Of a stretch of DNA of 64,000 nucleotides, positions 57,936 to 64,000 are shown piece after piece (position 1 is the first letter of the stretch; every line of letters begins with the position of its first letter). The notes below the pieces were generated by a model. It did not search any database and was not told where the DNA came from. It worked only from the letters and a program-made list of their open reading frames with translations. Origin of the DNA: Hofstenia miamia (lineage: Eukaryota > Xenacoelomorpha > Acoela > Hofsteniidae); assembly GCA_900660155.1 (NCBI GenBank), contig CABFPE010000301.1, positions 238,147 through 302,146 of the forward strand, given 5' to 3'. Made by a program: the position numbers and the translations under genes.

Positions 57936-60900
57936 GCGTAACCTTTGTTTTTAATAATGTATTGTAAATGCACAGTGCATCCAGTCAGCCTACCGATTTT
58001 GCAGTTTTTAGATAAGTGAGTCTATATATATATATATTAATTTCCTAGATATGGACTAATTTTCATGGGTCAATTAAGGTTCTTGGGTATTCTTAATGAT
58101 TGTAGCTAGAAAATTTGATTCTATTTGATTAGTTTGCTGATGTATTGTTTTAGGCAATCATTTCCCGTTTTTGAATCTAGAAAAGAATTCAAACTGCAAC
58201 ACTGGTGTCAATAAGTTCTTTCTTTGTGATTTATTTGAACCTATTTTTATCCAGAATTCCTTTATTTTGAATTAATTGCACGTGTTGTCTACTTTGTAAT
58301 AATTATCCGGTGTTAGACGTCTTCATCTGGTTGGTTAAATTTATTAAATCGCTCGCATCCCACTAATTATCTCCAAAGTCTAAAAATATTGTCGGCGTTG
58401 TCTCGACACGCAATCTCTTCCTTCGTTAATGGCTCATTTTGCGCGTTAACGACGCTAAAATATTTGCAGCAAACACTCCAAGATTTCATAGGAGATTTTT
58501 AAATTATGCGTTCCTAAAATAAATTGTCCAATTACAAATGCGATCGATCCTTATCACATCCTTTCTTAACGCACTCTTTTATTGAGCATGCTGTTGATTT
58601 AGTTTTAAAAAGGCTTTGATACGTCCTACGATTCATTTTTTTCTAAAAGTCAATTAGCCGCCTTTTGATGTTTCCCTGTTTCGGGGGAAGGGGGTTATGC
58701 ATTAATAAATTTCAAAAATTATATTTTAACGCATGAAATAATGACATTCAGTAGAATTAACCTGCTCGGCTGTACATACACAACAAAGTGTGGAGAATAT
58801 CAATAATGCGTATTATGAAAAGTGCCATAATGGCGGTTTCTGGATAAGACTCATTTCAATTCTTCCATCGATCACTCCACATTTCAAATCCGATAGTGAA
58901 GGCATTCATTTCGGGTGGAAATCTTGAAGAAGTATTCACAATCTCATGATTCGCTTCAAATATAACATTATGCTTTGCATTGTATTGAGGAAGCATCTTT
59001 GACATTTCGAGAATTATGGTCGAGAACTTCGAAAACCTTTGATCTAAATCTGAGTTAAGATGGGCGAGGGGTGGTTTGTGTTCGTTTACCTGATGGTAGA
59101 ATCTAAACCACGTCTATTCTCTATAGATACAACGTTTTATATACATTGGTTTGACCTCTTCTATATATTTTCAGATCTCACAATCTGTTAATTTGATTAT
59201 GCAAATATTTCATATTTCTTCATGTAATATATCATTCTTGTAATTGAACGTAAATATTTACGATCCTGATGCCGAATTTCGTTTATTCTTTATATTCATA
59301 AAACAGCATTGTGATATGAGTTGTGATGTATCCATCTTCACTAAAACGATTACTTGTATTTTTTGCATGGTTTATTTAAGAAGTTCGATTACTTCAGTCA
59401 AATTTTCACTGAAGGCGTCCAATATCTGCAAATAAATGAGTTTTTGCAAATTATACCTGCAAATAGTAGGCTAGAATTTGATATTTAGTCAGATGATTGG
59501 GACGCAGGGATCTTATACCGAACTAGTAATTTTAATAATGTCTGTAATAAAAATTTGGGTTGCATTCTAGTTTTTCTTTACATTTAAAAGATATATGTGA
59601 GACCGTAGTCTCATATGTTTGGTTAGCGATTTCATCTTTCTGTTGTTGATGAAAGTGTTTTTCGGTAGAATTTATTTTATTTGTCTTTATTACAATAGGA
59701 GTTGTTTGTTTTTGATTGATGTTTCTATTAAAAATTTAATGCTGTAAATCAATATAATTAAACAGCCAGCTGCGGTTAATATCAATATTGTAGTTAATTG
59801 TGACCAAGTAACAGTAAACATCAATGTGTAACTATGTTGTAAATGGATTCAATATTATATCCAATTGATTCCGAATTGAAGTAACCCTTATCGGAATAAT
59901 ATTTTTGGGCTCATCGCATTTCCAATAGAATACGTCTTGAATTTATAATTAATTTAAGTCTTGAAGAACTCGAGATTGTATTGCGTAGTTGAATATCTTT
60001 TCTCTCAAGTGTATTATAATTATCGGCGGCGTCTATCAATGACTTTTTCTCAATTTTCATATTTGTGTTTATGAAAAGTGATCGCTGCAATATTTTTTCA
60101 GTGTAAAGAGTTTGGGAAATTTGTCTATATGATATTAGTCCGGTAGATGACCGTATATTAAGCAATATGTGAAAATAGTGCAGAGGAATAATCAGTTAAT
60201 CCAAGAACATGAAAAGCAAGGGTTTGGTTTTAGTGAGTGTAGTACTGAAAAAGGCTTTCGTGAGATCGACCCCAAACGCATGGAATTGCAGGCAAAATTT
60301 AAGGTCTCAATAAGTTAGTGGGTGACGCATCTGCTGAACTAAGCAGCCATAAGTTACCACATCGAAAGTGCCAATAAATCAAAAGAAGTTCTGTTGATGA
60401 AGGATCTTGTTGTTCTAAAACAAAAACAACTAGTGTTTGTTTGAAATGTTTTCAAACAGGATATATAGTATTGAATACATCTAGTAGGATGTAAAACAAT
60501 TTTAAAATATTTTTTGCTTTTTTAATATTTTATCTTACTATGCTACCATGTTCTTATATGTAATCTCTACAAAAGTGTGTTTTACGTCTTGCATTCCTAT
60601 GTTAACGTTATTTCCCTGAAAACTTGTCAAGTCCGCAGTTATATGCACAGTTAGTATCTAACGGATAGATTCTAATAATTGGTGTTGTAATCTCCATTAC
60701 GCAATTTTGAACTTTGTACATAATTTATATAGGCCTCAAATGGGTATTTTTGTAACTCTTTTATTATAAATTTTGAAATGGTGAAATTGAAACAGCGTTC
60801 TTTAAATTTAGAAATTATAAGGCTCGAAGGGTATATCATTTCTTCCTTCCTGGAGCCATTAGCATGATGCAAGTCAGTTTTAACGTTTAGACTTTTTATT

Positions 60901-61493
60901 GGATGCGAACATTTCAAATTTGAGATTCCTTGTTCTCCTCAATGGGAGGAACTGCCAATCAAGTGTCGATAGCAGAGACAGGAAATTTCTATTCTTATGA
61001 GACCACTTGAACTACGTGAACTGAAACACCTTTCCACATGTGTACAGGTGGTATTAGCATCGAATTCCATTTTCTCGAGGGATGTGAAAATTGGTTTTCC
61101 TTTACCAATTATTTATCTTTTGGAAACATCTTTATCATTTATTAAAATTTAATGTTGAAAACAGTTTCTGTAGAGATTTGCTTTGCATTGTGCTTACGAA
61201 CCGTCTATTGCCGCGCGAAATAATTTCGTTGGTAAGTAAATAATTTACTGGAGAATGATTTTGCTAACCTTGCGCTAGGTTTTAATTTCTTTTCCAAACT
61301 AATTTTAATTGATTTTGTAAAAAATTATTTAACCATGTTCAGGAAAGTCCGGTTTCTTTAATTGCTTCTACTGCGTTCCTCTGTAAAGTTCTGGTAAAAA
61401 AATTTCTATAATGCTGAACAATATTTTTGATTAAAGCCTTTTGTGATCAAAGTTATAAATTATGGGGCATAGAGTTCATCTTTTAGAATAGGG

Positions 61494-61804
61494 CACACTT
61501 GTCAACTTTAGCTCGGCTCGACTCACCACTTAGAACCTTTCAGTGAAGGGTCGATTTAGCTCGATATTTTTTAAAAATATTGGCCTCTCGGAATTTTCTA
61601 CATAGCTCTTCCTATTATTTAATGTGCATTATAAAGTAAGATTATAAAAACAGTTATATTAAATGAAAAAATAAGGAAATCTGCATAAACAAATTAAAAA
61701 TCAGAACTATAAATTTGTTTGACGTAATAAAGACTTGTTTTGGGCTCGTTGTTTATCGAATGCAGTGCTCAAGCTTGGCTCTGCTCGGCTCGTTGACACA
61801 TCTG
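61494..61804. mobile_element. hAT-type MITE, 311 bp, 8-bp target duplication
   Basis: Flanks GAATAGGG (61486-61493) and GAATAGGA (61805-61812) match at 7 of 8 bases. The ends CACACTTGTCAAC and (reverse complement) CAGATGTGTCAAC pair well. Each is followed by subterminal agctcggctcg-type motifs in inverted orientation, a design known from hAT MITEs. Non-coding AT-rich core. Confidence 0.87.
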
Positions 61805-62496
61805 GAATAGGATAAATGCAACTTTTGAAGGGAGCAAGTTGAGGGCTCTAATAAAACACGCAAATAGCCATTTTTGTAACATTCATTATTCAATGTGTCA
61901 AAATTTGAAATCGCCAATGTCCCAAATGCACATATTGGTTTGTAGTTACGTATGTATAAAATTGCAATTAAATAGAACGATTCGTTTATTAATAGAATGA
62001 AATCGATTCAGACTAAACAATGCAAGTGAAGACTTCTTAAAAGGTTGGTTGTTTACAGAGTTGAACCGGTGATGAACCTTCTCGAATTTTTGAGATAGGA
62101 CCGCGAGAGGTACTCAAAATTTTCTCTGTGCGCCAACAAGTACAGCGCCCAGTGCGGGTTTGGCTTAATAGAGCCAACAGCATTTCGACTGTCAGACATT
62201 CGTTGAACCCTGAGGCTATCCGTAGTTGAAGATTCAGGCGAATTAATATGACATATATTAGTTTTTCAAAATCAAATTCGATTGGGATCCAATAAATTGA
62301 ATCGAATGAAATCGACTTCGAAAATAGCCTACTCTCTCAGATTTACTGACAATTTTCTCTATTTTTGCGATATCTGTTCTATTGCTTTTATTTTATTGTA
62401 TATGTTGTTGACTTTTTTATTGATTTCGACAAATATTTCAAATCGAAGCAATTGCAAATGCACTTGTTACAAAGTTTTCTACTTATAACCACCCTT

Positions 62497-63148
62497 TCAT
62501 TCTAAAATGTTTTCTTTCTAAAAATTTTTTTAGATGTATTGTCTAATCAATCTCTGAGGGGAATATTTTGGCCCATTTATGCAAATCAGAACTCACTTGT
62601 TCATTTTGAAATTTAGGAATGGTTTTTGAATATTATGGCGGTAAACGTGTTATTCGTGTAGTTGCTATGGCGGTAAACGTGTTATTCGTGTAGTTGCTCG
62701 CCAATTTTGAGCGAGTGGATCAATAGAAAGTTGTCAATTAGCCCGTTTCCATTAGCATTTTGTTTGATATTGTTACCATGTGGAAAGATATTTTTAATAG
62801 CCCAATTACTTCCTTATTACGGAATTTAGCACATGTTTAGAATATCTAATAATACCAGTGTCAGAATAATTTCTCATCTATTAATAGCAATTTCAAGACT
62901 CAGGCATACTATATACATTTAAGGACTGTAGTCATTGGCGGAAAATTATTTTGTTTATTTAGTATCTGTGGCAAATTTTATTTTGGAGAGCACTGACCTA
63001 CTAGTATACACTTTTTTGTGATGTATGGTTAGAGTTTTTTAAATTCCGCTTCCACCTAGCAAAAATAATTTCCCTATCCGAATTTTTATCCGTACCTATG
63101 CGTATCCGAGAATTAATTTTGTCTGTTGCAATTAAGAAACCTAAAAAT
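62497..63148. repeat. Left copy of a near-identical direct duplication
   Basis: Matches 63372-63991 with only a few differences, apart from an extra 32-bp unit in this copy. See the right copy. Confidence 0.92.
62635..62698. repeat. 32-bp unit duplicated in tandem
   Basis: The unit starting atggcggtaaacgtg occurs at 62635-62666 and 62667-62698 without differences. The other copy of this region (near 63510) has one unit only, so the two copies represent two alleles or two loci. Confidence 0.93.
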
Positions 63149-63171
63149 ATTCAATGCTTAGGTTCATTATA

Positions 63172-63370
63172 CAGGGTGTTTCAAAAGTCTTGGGAACATA
63201 ACGATTTTTAATAACTCGACAACTATGAGGAGTTGAAAAATAAAATATGTGCCGTTGGAAAGGTTAGTTTCAAGTTTTGTTGGGAATCTTCAAAGTTGCT
63301 CAATATGAGCACCATTTGTCACACAGCAGACATCTAGTCGATAGTCCATTTCCTGCCAAACGCGTTCCAG
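63172..63370 (-). mobile_element. mariner/IS630-type transposon end, cut by assembly gap
   Basis: TA (63170-63171) then the end CAGGGTGTTTCAAAAGTCTTGG. On the minus strand a frame reads 'VWQEMDYRLDVCCVTNGAHI' then EQL and stop. This is the typical C-terminus of an IS630/mariner-like transposase found in many invertebrates ('QELDYRLDVCR.T.GAHIE'). It runs into the N at 63371, so the rest of the element is not shown. Confidence 0.65.
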
Positions 63371-63371
63371 N
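63371..63371. other. Assembly gap (single N)
   Basis: The sequence right of it repeats 62497-63148, which suggests unmerged overlapping contigs or haplotypes. Confidence 0.9.
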
Positions 63372-63991
63372 TCATTCTAAAATGTTTTCTTTCTAAAAAT
63401 TTTTTTAGATGTATTGTCTAATCAATCTCTGAGGGGAATATTTTGGCCCATTTATGCAAATCAGAACTCACTTGTTCATTTTGAAATTTAGGAATGGTTT
63501 TTGAATATTATGGCGGTAAACGTGTTATTCGTGTAGTTGCTCGCCAATTTTGAGCGAGTGGATCAATAGAAAGTTGTCAATTAGCCCGTTTCCATTAGCA
63601 TTTTGTTTGATATTGTTACCATGTGGAAAGATATTTTTAATAGCCCAATTACTTCCTTATTACGGAATTTAGCACATGTTTAGAATATCTAATAATACCA
63701 GTGTCAGAATAATTTCTCATCTATTAATAGCAATTTCAAGACTCAGGCATACTATATACATTTAAGGACTGTAGTCATTGGCGGAAAATTATTTTGTTTA
63801 TTTAGTATCTGTGGCAAATTTTATTTTGGAGAGCACTGACCTACTAGTATACACTTTTTTGTGATGTATGGTTAGAGTTTTTTAAATGCCGCTTCCACCT
63901 AGCAAAAATAATTTCCCTATCCGAATTTTTATCCGTACCTATGCGTATCCGAGAATTAATTTTGTCTGTTGCAATTAAGTAACCTAAAAAT
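63372..63991. repeat. Right copy of the direct duplication
   Basis: Starts 'tcattctaaaatg' as at 62497 and ends at 'acctaaaaat' as at 63148. It lacks one 32-bp unit and shows single-base differences such as aaattccgct versus aaatgccgct. Confidence 0.92.
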
Positions 63992-64000
63992 CTAGGAGGC

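Larger units (their letters stand above)
53580..64000 (+). other. Rabphilin intron 12 (at least 10.4 kb, open to the right)
   Basis: Holds an RTE/SINE-type tail, an unidentified coding remnant on the minus strand, a hAT MITE, GC-rich motif clusters (about 57700-57935, 63070-63110) and a duplicated block around the N at 63371. No C2B continuation was recognised. If the gene ended earlier, much of this would be intergenic. Confidence 0.6.

Noticed and set aside
1-64000. CRISPR arrays, operons and other bacterial features
   Set aside because: Spliced animal genes and eukaryotic transposons throughout. The only tandem array (111-bp units) has no spacer structure.

Overview
This window is AT-rich animal DNA (roughly two-thirds A+T) carrying parts of two host genes on the + strand, separated by about 11 kb and surrounded by degraded mobile elements. 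One gene, rabphilin, is a synaptic-vesicle gene, so the source is an animal with secretory or neuronal machinery. The first introns of that gene are 39-51 bp while later ones reach about 12 kb. That pattern recalls flatworms and some other invertebrates, but the species cannot be fixed from sequence alone.

Layout. Positions 1-279: a 111-bp tandem repeat running off the left edge. About 690-1905: a decayed R2/NeSL-type LINE. Positions 2227-7813: the 3' part of a NEURL4 orthologue (neuralized-like protein 4), as one 288-bp exon and one very large terminal exon with five neuralized (NHR) domains and the ADP-ribosyltransferase-like C-terminal module. Positions 7814-19021: intergenic DNA with a pogo/Tigger-like MITE, a miniature LTR element (TRIM-like, 16383-17108), Penelope-like debris and several coding-like remnants of unknown origin. 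Positions 19022-53579 and beyond: rabphilin, with twelve exons recognised (516 complete codons, all phases consistent). They encode the Rab-binding zinc-finger domain, a Ser-rich linker, C2A and the start of C2B. The remaining C2B exons were not found and probably lie past the right edge.

The large rabphilin introns hold a Penelope-like RT fragment with a hammerhead-like motif, a piggyBac-like TTAA element, a mariner with both ends preserved, two hAT-type MITEs with 8-bp target duplications, a long-inverted-repeat element, an RTE/SINE-type 3' tail and many (TA)n tracts. Single N characters at 41030 and 63371 mark assembly joins. The sequence after the second N repeats the sequence about 0.85 kb earlier and may be a false duplication.

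The two genes have unrelated roles: NEURL4 in ubiquitin/ADP-ribose and centriole biology, rabphilin in vesicle docking. Nothing suggests co-regulation. I found no convincing wholly new system. The items most worth checking are the altered His motif in the NEURL4 ART-like domain, a GC-AG intron in rabphilin, the TRIM-like element, the hammerhead-like motifs and a coding-like remnant at 56581-57017.
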